From JAIEOG01 sp964611895 (lineage in GTDB: Bacteria > Bdellovibrionota > FAC87 > UBA2466): a stretch of 64,000 nt of DNA. The stretch's first letter is position 1, and each line of letters begins with the position of its first letter. Under the pieces are notes generated by a model. The model made no database searches. It had not been told where the DNA came from and saw only the letters and a list, made by a program, of their open reading frames with translations. Location of the stretch: NCBI GenBank assembly GCA_964611895.1, contig CAZTDN010000003.1:1-64000 (forward strand), written 5' to 3'. Of this stretch, positions 25,192 to 33,983 are shown piece by piece. The translations under genes and the position numbers were made by a program.

Positions 25192-26583
25192 ATGAAAAAA
25201 TCGTTCAATAGTACGTTTGCCCTGCTTGGTCTTTTGGCCGTCCTATTAGGTTGGTACCTGATCTACGAGCGCAGCTACCGGCCCGCAGCGGAGAAAAAAG
25301 AAGAGAGTTCAAAGATCCTCATTTCCACCCCGAGGGAAGCTATTCAGGAACTTATTCTGGAGAAGCGTCAGGGTGACGAAAACTCCACGAAGTATTCCAC
25401 CGTCCACTTGAAAAAGACCGGGTCCGATTGGACCTTGATTGCGCCAGTTGAAGACGCTGCCGATACTTCGGTCGTAAATGGCATGATAAACGCGGCTGCT
25501 TTTGCAAAGCACGAGCGCGTTGTTGACGAAAAACCCGCCACCCTAAAGCCTTATGGATTAGAAAATCCATTTCTAAAAATTCATATTAAAAAAGACGGAA
25601 GTTCTCCTGCCGAGCTAGTTTTGGTCGGAAACAACGTCCCTGTTGGTTCGGGCGTATACGTTAAGATTGCCGGCAAGGAAACGGTTTACCGAGGAGCAAT
25701 TGCGATTCGGACGAGCTTCGACAAAGAAGCGAGTGAGTATAGAAACAAGAAAGTCCTTCCCTTTACGCGCAACGATGTGGATGAGGTCGAGATCAAATCC
25801 TCGAAGCACTCATTCATTTTGCGACGCTCTGAGAAAAATGGCTGGATGCTGAGCCGAGAAGGCGTACCCGCATCCGAGTCCGAAGTGAACAAGCTCGTAA
25901 ATGGTCTTACCGACCTGCAAGCGGTCGGATTTGCATCGGAGAACGGGACCGCCACACTGGGGAAATTTGGTCTTTCTCCAGCAGAATGGACATTTACGTT
26001 CACCCACAAAACAGGAAAGACTTTACTGTTGGTGGGCCACCAAGGCGAAAAGTACTACGTAAAACGTGGCGACAAGCCTGTTGTATATGAAGTTGCTAAA
26101 ACAAGTCTGGATTCCGCAAAGCGGGATGCCAAGTCCTATCACGACCGAAAACTCGCGCACTTTAATCGCTTTGATGTGAAGCGTTTTCGGATTGAGCACG
26201 GCCCCGAGTCCTTTGAACTTTTTAAAGAAGGTTCGGAATGGAAGAGCGTATCCGATCCGAAAGCTCAAATTGAAACAGCGAAAGTGGAAGACTACCTGTC
26301 TCGTCTTCAAGACACAAAACTTGGGGAATACCGCAAAGGCGCTACGCAGCTTCCAAAAACCGACCTTGCGATTCATATTTTTGAAAAAAAGGGCAATGAA
26401 CCTGAAGCTGAAACGGTCACTCTTGCGTTCAGCAAGTCGGGTGAGAAAGTAACCGGCGTGCGCAAAGGGCTGGATATGCCATTTTCGATCGATGTGGCTG
26501 AGTTTCGAAAGGCCAACGCCTTCAGGCAGGAGTTTTTACTTACGCCGCCCCCACCGGCAGCGAAGCCAAAGGAGTCACCATGA
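25192..26583 (+). CDS. DUF4340-domain membrane-anchored protein
   Basis: 463 residues. One N-terminal helix (about 7-25) anchors a large extracytoplasmic part with DUF4340-like repeats: TVHLKKTGSDWTLIAPVEDAAD then YGLENPFLKIHI near 120, and again LRRSEKNGWMLSREGVPASE, then KFGLSPAEWTFTFTH. In other genomes DUF4340 proteins accompany gliding-motility-type ABC transporters (GldG), but none is seen here. The C-terminus is Pro-rich. It overlaps the following fabL-like gene by ATGA, so both may be translated together with rpoZ transcription. Confidence 0.82.
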   Translation: MKKSFNSTFALLGLLAVLLGWYLIYERSYRPAAEKKEESSKILISTPREAIQELILEKRQGDENSTKYSTVHLKKTGSDWTLIAPVEDAADTSVVNGMINAAAFAKHERVVDEKPATLKPYGLENPFLKIHIKKDGSSPAELVLVGNNVPVGSGVYVKIAGKETVYRGAIAIRTSFDKEASEYRNKKVLPFTRNDVDEVEIKSSKHSFILRRSEKNGWMLSREGVPASESEVNKLVNGLTDLQAVGFASENGTATLGKFGLSPAEWTFTFTHKTGKTLLLVGHQGEKYYVKRGDKPVVYEVAKTSLDSAKRDAKSYHDRKLAHFNRFDVKRFRIEHGPESFELFKEGSEWKSVSDPKAQIETAKVEDYLSRLQDTKLGEYRKGATQLPKTDLAIHIFEKKGNEPEAETVTLAFSKSGEKVTGVRKGLDMPFSIDVAEFRKANAFRQEFLLTPPPPAAKPKESP

Positions 26584-27374
26584 GCTTATCGAGTGTAAAA
26601 GGACGTTGGGCGCTGGTACTGGGATCCTCTAGCGGGTTTGGTGAAGCTTTGGCGCTGAAGTTTGCATCTTTGGGCATGAACATCGCGGGCGTCCACTTGG
26701 ATCGCAAGGGCACTCAGGCCCACGTAGAAGAAGTCATCACTCGCATCCGAGCGCAGGGAGTAAAAGCGCTTTTTTTCAACGTAAACGCAGCCGATCGTGA
26801 AAAGCGACGCGAAGTTTTGGATGGCCTTGCGGCGAATGGAGTGAATGCGATTCATTGTTTGGTGCATTCTCTAGCGTTTGGTTCTTTGAAACCCTTTGTC
26901 ACCGAAAACGAGCGCGATCGCATCAGCTCAGACCAGATGAACATGACCTTAGACGTCATGGCACATAGCCTAGTCTATTGGACCCAGGATTTAAGCGACC
27001 GTAAACTCCTTCAGAAGGGTACAAAGATTTTTGCAATGACCTCTTCCGGCGGGACCCGTGTTTGGCCTACTTACGGAGCCGTGTCCGCCGCCAAAGCAGC
27101 GTTGGAGTCGCATTGCCGGCAGCTAGCGCTCGAACTGGCCCCCCGACAAATCAGCGTCAATTCTGTGCGTGCTGGAGTAACCGATACCCCTGCCCTGAGA
27201 AAAATTCCAGGAAACGAGGAAATGATTGCGATTGCAACGAAGCGCAATCCCTGGGGACGGCTCACGACCCCCGAAGACGTCGCCAATTGTTTGGCCCTCT
27301 TGGTTCACGACGAAGCCAACTGGCTAACGGGCAACGTGCTTGGTGTCGACGGTGGGGAAGACATTATCGGCTAA
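26580..27374 (+). CDS. fabL: FabL-like enoyl-ACP reductase (SDR family)
   Basis: 264 residues with a Rossmann fold: cofactor loop GSSSGFG at 15-21 and catalytic Tyr165 and Lys172, spaced Tyr-X6-Lys, which marks enoyl-ACP reductases FabI/FabL rather than ordinary SDR enzymes (Tyr-X3-Lys). The C-terminal LTGNVLGVDGGEDIIG is standard. The cofactor loop is closer to FabL (enoyl reductase III, NADPH) than to FabI. It would finish the fatty-acid elongation cycle. Its last 51 bp overlap the convergent lipase-like gene. Another SDR activity is possible. Confidence 0.78.
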   Translation: MSLSSVKGRWALVLGSSSGFGEALALKFASLGMNIAGVHLDRKGTQAHVEEVITRIRAQGVKALFFNVNAADREKRREVLDGLAANGVNAIHCLVHSLAFGSLKPFVTENERDRISSDQMNMTLDVMAHSLVYWTQDLSDRKLLQKGTKIFAMTSSGGTRVWPTYGAVSAAKAALESHCRQLALELAPRQISVNSVRAGVTDTPALRKIPGNEEMIAIATKRNPWGRLTTPEDVANCLALLVHDEANWLTGNVLGVDGGEDIIG

Positions 27375-28139
27375 CCCTGCCGCGTCTACCTGGGCATTCC
27401 GATGGGCTGCCTGAACCATGTCCAGACAGATAGCGTAGACCCTTTTGCTCATCAAAAAAGCCCCGTGAGAAATTCCCCGCACCTGCTTGGTCTGAATTGT
27501 AGGGATATTTTTCCAGCGTCGGGGCAGTTTTGCGAACATAGGACGACAGATATAATCCTCGGGGGAAGTAACCGACAAAAAGGGAAATCCCTCTGGAAAG
27601 CGGCTACGATTAATAGAGCGGACAAACCGCGAAATCGGCAACATTTGAAGCAAGCAACGGGCTTTCAAAAGTAAGTGAGTCAAAAAACCCAAAAGCGCCA
27701 CCCAAGTTCCCCTGTGGGGAGTCGCCAGAGTGATAAGGGCTTCGCAATAGTGAAACCCTCCCAAACGCTGGATATAGTATCGGGCCACAAGCCCGCCTGC
27801 CGAATGTGCAACTAGATAGACGGGGTACCCGCGAAGATCCCCACGCTTTCTCAACGCAATGACAGTGGCAGCAAGTTTTTCAGACATGCGGTAAAAACCC
27901 CGAACGCTGTCCGAAAGGCTGGACCAGTCCATTGCAATAATCAGTACATTGTAACCATCTTTTTGAAACCGACGGCGCATGACGGAGAGATTGCGGCGGG
28001 TTGCCCCGAACCCTGAAACCAGAATGATTGTGGGGCGCTGTGGTTCGAGCAGCTCCACTTCAACCCACTCATCCTCGGTACGACTGGGCAGAATATCGAT
28101 GAGATCATGAACAAAGGCGAGGAGAGATCCAAACTTCAT
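27324..28139 (-). CDS. Lipase-like alpha/beta hydrolase
   Basis: 271 residues, without a clear signal peptide. IILVSGFGATRRNL is the oxyanion-hole strand-loop and AHSAGG holds nucleophile Ser113; ISHGAF near 238 could give the catalytic His. The LATPHRGT motif after the nucleophile is usual in triacylglycerol lipases and PGAP1-like enzymes. Its ATG overlaps the stop of the upstream lipoprotein gene (ATGA). The 3' end runs 51 bp into the fabL-like gene on the other strand. The substrate is presumably an ester of a lipid. Confidence 0.82.
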   Translation of the reverse strand: MKFGSLLAFVHDLIDILPSRTEDEWVEVELLEPQRPTIILVSGFGATRRNLSVMRRRFQKDGYNVLIIAMDWSSLSDSVRGFYRMSEKLAATVIALRKRGDLRGYPVYLVAHSAGGLVARYYIQRLGGFHYCEALITLATPHRGTWVALLGFLTHLLLKARCLLQMLPISRFVRSINRSRFPEGFPFLSVTSPEDYICRPMFAKLPRRWKNIPTIQTKQVRGISHGAFLMSKRVYAICLDMVQAAHRNAQVDAAGLADNVFPTVDTKHVAR

Positions 28140-28579
28140 CCTTCTCTTTTCGGCTTCGGAGCAGCGTTTCTTAGAGCTTTTGATTGCGTGGGAACTTTTT
28201 TCTTAATAAATGCGATCATGTCTTTTGGGTTGCGCGTTCCACCCAACGTCAGAGAGCCGTTGCTGGCATCATAGTCATTTGCAGCTCCAGTATAGACCGA
28301 CTGTATTTTTCGCCCTGCGACTACGGGATTTGAAAACACTTTGAACAGCAGCTCGAGTGTTGCGTCCGTTTCTAGTTCCAATCCAACCCCCTCGTAACCC
28401 AAGGTCGCCAAACGGTCCTCCAGTTTGGCCAAGAATGCAGACACCGGCGTTTCGATGGGCGTTTCTTCCGGCTCGGCTTCCACCGCCTCTAGAACTGGGC
28501 TGGGCGCGTCAATTGTGGGGGAGGAAGAAGTACAGCCAAATAAAAAAAACAGCGGCAAAAAAAACACAAGTCTTTTCAT
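28136..28579 (-). CDS. Small lipoprotein of unknown function
   Basis: 147 residues. The lipobox LFGC places the lipidated Cys at residue 16. The next 30 residues are Pro/Glu-rich, a disordered linker, followed by a small alpha/beta domain with AFLAKLEDRLATLGYEGVG and a basic Lys-rich end. No known motif. An AGGAGAT site precedes the ATG. It is coupled to the lipase-like gene downstream, so the two may act together in the envelope. Confidence 0.7.
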   Translation of the reverse strand: MKRLVFFLPLFFLFGCTSSSPTIDAPSPVLEAVEAEPEETPIETPVSAFLAKLEDRLATLGYEGVGLELETDATLELLFKVFSNPVVAGRKIQSVYTGAANDYDASNGSLTLGGTRNPKDMIAFIKKKVPTQSKALRNAAPKPKREG

Positions 28580-28662
28580 GGGCTTATCTCCTGAAGAGAA
28601 ACTGTAAAGATTTTATCACGGTCTGTCGATGAAGAGCTTGAATCTTAAGGATAGGACGAAAG

Positions 28663-29694
28663 ATGCGAAATCAAGAACGATTTAGTTTATGGTTCCTCAC
28701 CCTACTGATGCTTCCGATTGCGCCGGCATTCGGAAACTCTGGAGCCACACCCACGGCGGCAGGAACACCACAGCTTGAGATTAAACAATATCGTTTTAGT
28801 CGACATGGAGCGGATCATGATCGACTGGTCTTGGAGTTTGAAAACAAAGACTCTTCGCATGCCAGCCCAACACTGCACACCGAAAAAGGCTCTGGTAAAA
28901 ACTGGAACGTCACTGTTTCCAATTCTGTGTTGCTGGGTGCAATTCCCGAATCGTTGATCAATGACTCCTTTGCCAACAAGAGCCGTTTTCTCGGGTCTAT
29001 TAGTGTGGAGATGGCTGATCAGGGGTTTGCGTTGCAAGCCTCGCTTAAAGGACATGGCGAGCGGATTCAAACCACCTGGCTCTCACACCCAGCGCGCCTT
29101 GTAATCGACGCGTACGGTGGTACTGGAACCCACGGCGAACATCGCGAAACGTCTTCTGTTTCCACAAAGGCTAAACCCTTTACTATTGAGCGGTCGACCA
29201 AGTTTTTGGACCTGTCGCACCTCATGTGCTTTCCAGCCACGGCAAAGGTGGGTTTGACGGTTATCTTTCACCCCACGTCGAGCCGCTACGAAGAAATGCA
29301 GAACGTCCGCATCAATACAGATGGTTTGACCCCTCTAGAAGGCACCCCCGGTCCGGATGCTATCGTTTGCTATCCCAAAAAAGCGCAAATCTTGGCGTCG
29401 CTTTCTTTCGAAGAAAAAGAACGCCTGACCGAATTTAAAAACACTGAGGACAGCCACGCGGAAAGCGCCCACTCAGCAAGCGAGTCCCATACGAACGAAC
29501 ATGCACCTACGGCTCCTGCAATGCCGCCAATTTCGATGCCAGCTGCTTCGAACAAAGTCTCCGAAGCAGATGAAGATGAGTTGGATCCAGGTCCGGTAGG
29601 CCATGGGCACAATCACGATGCGCGAGTCCCGGCATCGGCTGCAGGACTGATGAATCCAAAAAGTGCCGCGAAGGCGCCTGAGCCACACCACTAG
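28663..29694 (+). CDS. Exported AMIN-like protein with acidic, His-rich tail
   Basis: 343 residues, signal peptide ending in AFGNS. Residues about 38-155 (IKQYRFSRHGADHDRLVLEF to HPARLVIDAYGG) follow the AMIN-domain pattern of envelope proteins that bind peptidoglycan or secretin complexes. The C-terminal third is low-complexity, Ala/Glu/Ser/His-rich with GHGHNHD near 328 and a terminal EPHH, which could bind metal ions. It stands alone between divergent and convergent neighbours. AMIN assignment is by pattern only. Confidence 0.6.
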   Translation: MRNQERFSLWFLTLLMLPIAPAFGNSGATPTAAGTPQLEIKQYRFSRHGADHDRLVLEFENKDSSHASPTLHTEKGSGKNWNVTVSNSVLLGAIPESLINDSFANKSRFLGSISVEMADQGFALQASLKGHGERIQTTWLSHPARLVIDAYGGTGTHGEHRETSSVSTKAKPFTIERSTKFLDLSHLMCFPATAKVGLTVIFHPTSSRYEEMQNVRINTDGLTPLEGTPGPDAIVCYPKKAQILASLSFEEKERLTEFKNTEDSHAESAHSASESHTNEHAPTAPAMPPISMPAASNKVSEADEDELDPGPVGHGHNHDARVPASAAGLMNPKSAAKAPEPHH

Positions 29695-29715
29695 GCTAAG
29701 TCGCCTTGAACTTCT

Positions 29716-30276
29716 TCAACGAGTCTCTTTCCATTTGATATTACAGCCCAAGCTCGGCTTTTGATCAGACGCAACAGATCTGCCTTCTAGAACAGCATCC
29801 ACCGCACTGCACAGGTCCTTTCCGCTTACTGGAACGGAGCTCCCAGGCCGGCTATCGTCCAACTGCCCTCGATACACCAAGCGCCTACCCCTATCGAACA
29901 AAAAGAAATCGGGAGTGCAAGCGGCGCCGTAGGCCCGCGCAACCTCTTGGGTTGCATCATAAAGATAGTCGAATGGATACCCGGCGCTTTGCTTCTCGAC
30001 TTTCATTTTCTCCGGGCTGTCTTCGGGGTAGTTTTCAACGTCATTAGAGTTGATTCCCACCACGGCCACCCCCCGCTGGATCCAATCCCGTGAAATAGCC
30101 GCAAGTTCCGAACGTATGTGTTTTACGAACGGACAGTGGTTGCAAATAAACATGACCACAAGAGCCGGGGAGGATTCAAAATCCGACAGTGAAACCAGTT
30201 TACCTTCTGTGTTCAAAAGAGAAAATTTCGGGGCCTGAATGCCCAGTTCAACCATATTTGAAGGAGTACGTGCCAT
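29716..30276 (-). CDS. Thioredoxin-fold protein (AhpC/TSA-like, CNHCPFV type)
   Basis: 186 residues from the ATG at 30276, preceded by AGGAAAG; upstream only a GTG is in frame. The redox-like motif ICNHCPFVKHI and a cis-Pro region ACTPDFFLFDRGRRLVYRGQLDD mark the widespread 'thioredoxin family protein' group related to peroxiredoxins. Cys-X2-Cys could reduce disulfides or peroxides. No signal peptide, so cytoplasmic. It is divergent from rnr, and its start lies within the -35 region proposed for the rnr promoter. Confidence 0.87.
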   Translation of the reverse strand: MARTPSNMVELGIQAPKFSLLNTEGKLVSLSDFESSPALVVMFICNHCPFVKHIRSELAAISRDWIQRGVAVVGINSNDVENYPEDSPEKMKVEKQSAGYPFDYLYDATQEVARAYGAACTPDFFLFDRGRRLVYRGQLDDSRPGSSVPVSGKDLCSAVDAVLEGRSVASDQKPSLGCNIKWKETR

Positions 30277-30298
30277 AGCCTTTCCTACCACCTATAAT
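30270..30298 (+). promoter_or_regulatory. Promoter of rnr giving a probably leaderless mRNA
   Basis: GTGCCA (30270-30275), a 17-bp spacer and a perfect TATAAT (30293-30298). Only five bases separate the -10 box from the ATG at 30304, so transcription should begin at or very near the start codon. No Shine-Dalgarno sequence is present, in keeping with a leaderless mRNA. Confidence 0.65.
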
Positions 30299-30303
30299 GA
30301 GGC

Positions 30304-32304
30304 ATGTCGAAGCGCCATTCAAAAAAACACAGCAAACATAAATCCCGAAGTCGGTCTGAAAAAAAGAACAATCGCGGAGGCTCCCACCGGCCAGCAGGAA
30401 AAACCTTTCGGGGCCGGATTCAGAAAAACCCCCGGGGTTTCGCCTTTATCTTGCCTCTCCACGCCGAGTTTGAGGACGTCTTTGTCTCACGCGAAGAGGC
30501 GGCATCCGTGCTCAATGGAGACACGGTGGAGTTCACAGTGCGCCGTCAAGGCCCACGCACCAGCGCACACATCGTACGAATCGTGGAGCGACGAACTTCT
30601 CAGGTAGTCGGAAAAGTAACCCCGAGCCGCCGTGGCCTAGCGGTTGTTACCGCGAACAATGAATATTTTGACCTGGAGGGAGATCCAGCCGGAGTCCGCC
30701 CCGGCGATTGGGTGGTTGCTGATCTTCAAGAGTTTCCGACGGAAAACGACGCCGGCACGGCGGAAGTGAATGAAAGCTTTGGCAAGGAGCTGTCCCCCGC
30801 CAACGACCTGGCTATCACTGTGGCCCGCTATGGATTGCCTGACAAGTTTTCCCCTACCCTTCTCCGAGAAGGTGAAAAATACCGAGCCATTGCCCAAGCA
30901 GAAATAGCCTCTCCCGATCCGAAACGAGTTGACCAGCGCGAACTGCCCTATGTGACTATCGATGGAGAAGACGCAAAAGACTTTGACGATGCGGTATATG
31001 TTCGCCGGGAAAAGGATGGGTTCACCCTTTTTGTCTCCATTGCTGATGTCAGTTTTTTTGTTCGCCCTAAAACCCTGCTCGATAAAGAAGCTCGAATGCG
31101 CGCTACGAGTGTGTACTTTCCGGGCGTATGTTTGCCAATGCTACCCGAGTTTCTCTCAAATGACCTATGCAGCCTGCGCCCGCAGGAGGACAAACTTGCC
31201 CTCACTGCGGAAATTCACTTTTCACCCGCTGGCACAGTGGAATCTTCGCGTTTTTATTCCAGCCTCATTAAAACTGCTCGGCGGCTGACTTACACCCAAG
31301 TGCAGGCATTTTTCGACAAGGATCCCGCAGCAGTGAAGGAGCTAGACTTTTTGGCGAAGCCTCTGAAGGATGCCCTGGCGCTCTATCACAAACTCGATGA
31401 TCAACGACGTAGCCGCGGTGTGCTCGACTTTGACCTGCCCGAATCTAAGATCCAAGTCGATTCCCAAGGCAATCCGATTTCCGTAGCGCGTGCTCCGCGA
31501 TATGCGTCTCATAAGCTTATTGAAGAATTCATGATCGCGGCAAACCGTGCAGTCGCCAAGCACCTCAAAGAAATGCGCTCCGCGTCACTTTACCGAGTTC
31601 ACGAAGCCCCGGACCCCGGGGCGCTGGATGAGCTCAACATGCTTATGAAAAACTTAGGCGTGAATGAACGCATCAGCGAAGTCTCACCCTGGGCTTTTGC
31701 TAAACTACTCGCCAGCACGGCGAAGTTGAAATCTGCCAATATGGTCCATCACCTCATCCTCCGTTTGCAAAAGCAGGCTAAATACGAACCGGAACCTAAG
31801 GGGCATTTTGGACTGGCCTTAAATGACTACACGCACTTTACTTCTCCAATTCGACGCTACCCTGACCTAGTAGTACACAGAGCACTGAAAGGGCTTACCG
31901 GAAGAGCGACGAAATCCGATAAGCGTAGGGAAGGTGCGTCTTCTGAGGACTATGACGCTTTAGGGGAACACACCTCAAGCATGGAGCGCCGCGCTACGGA
32001 AGCAGAGCGTTTTATCGTCCGCCGAAAACAGTGTTGGTATTTTTTGGATAGAGTCGGTGATGAATTCGATGGCACCGTAGCGGGTGTTTCAAAGAACGGC
32101 GTGTTTGTGCACTTGGGAGAGATGGCAGCGGAGGGTTTTGTACCCCTGGAGTTTTTAGACGGGTTCTACGAATATGACGAACGTCACATGAGCCTGCGAA
32201 AACGGCCAGGACCCGGAAACATCTCGCTCGGTGATGCAATGCGCGTGCGCATTGAAAAAGTCAGCGTGGAGGAAAATCAAATCACGCTCGGCCTAGCAGA
32301 ATAG
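30304..32304 (+). CDS. rnr: Ribonuclease R (RNase II family exoribonuclease)
   Basis: 666 residues. A very basic Lys/Ser/Arg-rich start is followed by cold-shock-like domains (FRGRIQKNPRGFAFILP), the RNB catalytic domain with DGEDAKDFDDAVYV near 220 (metal-binding Asp cluster) and a C-terminal S1 domain (FDGTVAGVSKNGVFVHLGEM). RNase R degrades structured RNA 3' to 5' and takes part in rRNA quality control and tmRNA-linked decay; smpB lies elsewhere in this window. It is shorter than the E. coli enzyme, mostly at both ends. A consensus -10 box five bases before the ATG suggests a leaderless mRNA. Confidence 0.94.
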   Translation: MSKRHSKKHSKHKSRSRSEKKNNRGGSHRPAGKTFRGRIQKNPRGFAFILPLHAEFEDVFVSREEAASVLNGDTVEFTVRRQGPRTSAHIVRIVERRTSQVVGKVTPSRRGLAVVTANNEYFDLEGDPAGVRPGDWVVADLQEFPTENDAGTAEVNESFGKELSPANDLAITVARYGLPDKFSPTLLREGEKYRAIAQAEIASPDPKRVDQRELPYVTIDGEDAKDFDDAVYVRREKDGFTLFVSIADVSFFVRPKTLLDKEARMRATSVYFPGVCLPMLPEFLSNDLCSLRPQEDKLALTAEIHFSPAGTVESSRFYSSLIKTARRLTYTQVQAFFDKDPAAVKELDFLAKPLKDALALYHKLDDQRRSRGVLDFDLPESKIQVDSQGNPISVARAPRYASHKLIEEFMIAANRAVAKHLKEMRSASLYRVHEAPDPGALDELNMLMKNLGVNERISEVSPWAFAKLLASTAKLKSANMVHHLILRLQKQAKYEPEPKGHFGLALNDYTHFTSPIRRYPDLVVHRALKGLTGRATKSDKRREGASSEDYDALGEHTSSMERRATEAERFIVRRKQCWYFLDRVGDEFDGTVAGVSKNGVFVHLGEMAAEGFVPLEFLDGFYEYDERHMSLRKRPGPGNISLGDAMRVRIEKVSVEENQITLGLAE

Positions 32305-32306
32305 AA

Positions 32307-33983
32307 ATGAAAATTTTTTCGACGGCATCACATATCGGACACGGCATAAAAAACGCCGGCCGAGTGCGCGAAATTCTCACTGTACTCGCCACACATGGCC
32401 TGGCGGACTGGGTGCACCGAATGCAGCTTTCGCGTCTGTTGCCTTCGCGTGTCGCCGCCTCAGATAGATACCAAGATCTCTCTTTGCCCGAGCGGGCCCG
32501 TTTGGCGATGGAAGAACTTGGTCCCTCTTTTGTAAAACTAGGACAGCTTTTAGCGACTCGTCCGGACCTAATCCCTGAATCCTATATCTGCGAGTTCCAG
32601 AAACTACAGGACAACGCTGCCAGCATTCCGTTTGAAGAGATCAAAAAGGAAATTGAGTCTGAACTCCGAGCTCCGATTGCTGAGCTGTTCGGCACCTTTG
32701 AGCCAACACCCACTGCCGCAGCCTCAATCGCACAAGTGCACTATGCAACCCTAAAAACAGGTGAAAAAGTCGCCGTCAAAATCCAGCGCCCCGGCATCGA
32801 CAAAACCATCACACATGACATTGCCGTCTTGCGAGGACTCGCTGCCATCCTAGAACGCACTGTCCCTGAGTCGAAAACCTTTAACCCGTCAGGCTTGGTA
32901 GAAGAGTTTTTCAGGACCATTCTTCAAGAAACTGACTTTTTCATCGAAGCCAATAACATCCGCCGGATTAAGCATAATCTGGTAGACCTGAAATCCATTG
33001 CGGTTCCTGAAGTCTACACCCAACTCAGCACCCGAAAAGTGCTGGTACTGGAACGGTTTGTAGGACTCCGGTTTTCGGACCGGGAAGCCATCATCGCTCG
33101 AGGTATCAATCCGCTTAAAATAGTGGAGACCGGGAGCGAAGCTTTTTTTCACATGGTCATGCACGATGGCGTATTTCATGCTGATCTGCACGCCGGCAAT
33201 TTGTTCGTTTTGGATGACGGCCGTATTGGCTTGATCGATTTTGGCATCGTTGGCCGTCTGTCTCACAGAGTGCGAGATAGCGTCATTACCATGTTTATTG
33301 CGATCATCGATGAAGACTACGAAACACTGGCCTACGAGTATCTGAACCTTTGCCAACCCACTGGCAAGACCCAGCTTGGAGCACTCCAAAAAGATCTCAT
33401 GGACGCCATTTCTCCCTACGTCGGAATGTCGCTTGGGGAAGTAAACATCGGGCAAATATTGCTCCGTTCGACGTCGATCGCAGTGAGGCACAAGCTCCAG
33501 GTGCCTCGGGAGCTGATGCTGCTCTTCAAAGCAATTCTCACAATAGAATCCCTGGGAAAAAGGCTCGAGCCGGGTTTCGACATCCTGAGTATCGGCCACC
33601 ATCTGGCCCGGCAGGCACTCGCGGTTCGCTACAGCCGGGAGAAAGTGACCCGAGATCTCATTTTGATCGGTAGGGACATCAAGAGCCTCGCGGAAATTCT
33701 CCCCCGCACTATCCGTAGGTTTGTTAATCATTTTTCGCAGAATGATTTTGCGATCGAACACCGCAACAAAGACGTCGCTGCCGTGGCGAGATCCATCCGC
33801 ATCTTTGCACGGGTTTTTGCATGGACCACGCTTTCATTCTGTTTTTTTCTTATGTCGTTAGTCTTTTTATGGAAAAATACAGAACCCCAGTTCTTTGGGC
33901 TTCCATCAGCCACTCTGATAACACTCAGTTTGGCGCTGATTTGCACGGGTGCTGGACTTTGGCCTTTGAGAAAAAAGAATTGA
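32307..33983 (+). CDS. UbiB/AarF/ABC1-family atypical kinase
   Basis: 558 residues with the UbiB set: FVKLGQLLATRPDLIP (KxGQ motif), AAASIAQVH (Ala-rich loop), KVAVKIQRPG (catalytic Lys), FHADLHAGN and LIDFGIVG (catalytic and metal-binding residues), and two C-terminal helices near 500-550. These kinase-like ATPases support ubiquinone synthesis and lipid handling at the membrane. It starts 3 bp after rnr and its stop overlaps the next start (TGATG), so the three genes may form an operon. Confidence 0.94.
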   Translation: MKIFSTASHIGHGIKNAGRVREILTVLATHGLADWVHRMQLSRLLPSRVAASDRYQDLSLPERARLAMEELGPSFVKLGQLLATRPDLIPESYICEFQKLQDNAASIPFEEIKKEIESELRAPIAELFGTFEPTPTAAASIAQVHYATLKTGEKVAVKIQRPGIDKTITHDIAVLRGLAAILERTVPESKTFNPSGLVEEFFRTILQETDFFIEANNIRRIKHNLVDLKSIAVPEVYTQLSTRKVLVLERFVGLRFSDREAIIARGINPLKIVETGSEAFFHMVMHDGVFHADLHAGNLFVLDDGRIGLIDFGIVGRLSHRVRDSVITMFIAIIDEDYETLAYEYLNLCQPTGKTQLGALQKDLMDAISPYVGMSLGEVNIGQILLRSTSIAVRHKLQVPRELMLLFKAILTIESLGKRLEPGFDILSIGHHLARQALAVRYSREKVTRDLILIGRDIKSLAEILPRTIRRFVNHFSQNDFAIEHRNKDVAAVARSIRIFARVFAWTTLSFCFFLMSLVFLWKNTEPQFFGLPSATLITLSLALICTGAGLWPLRKKN

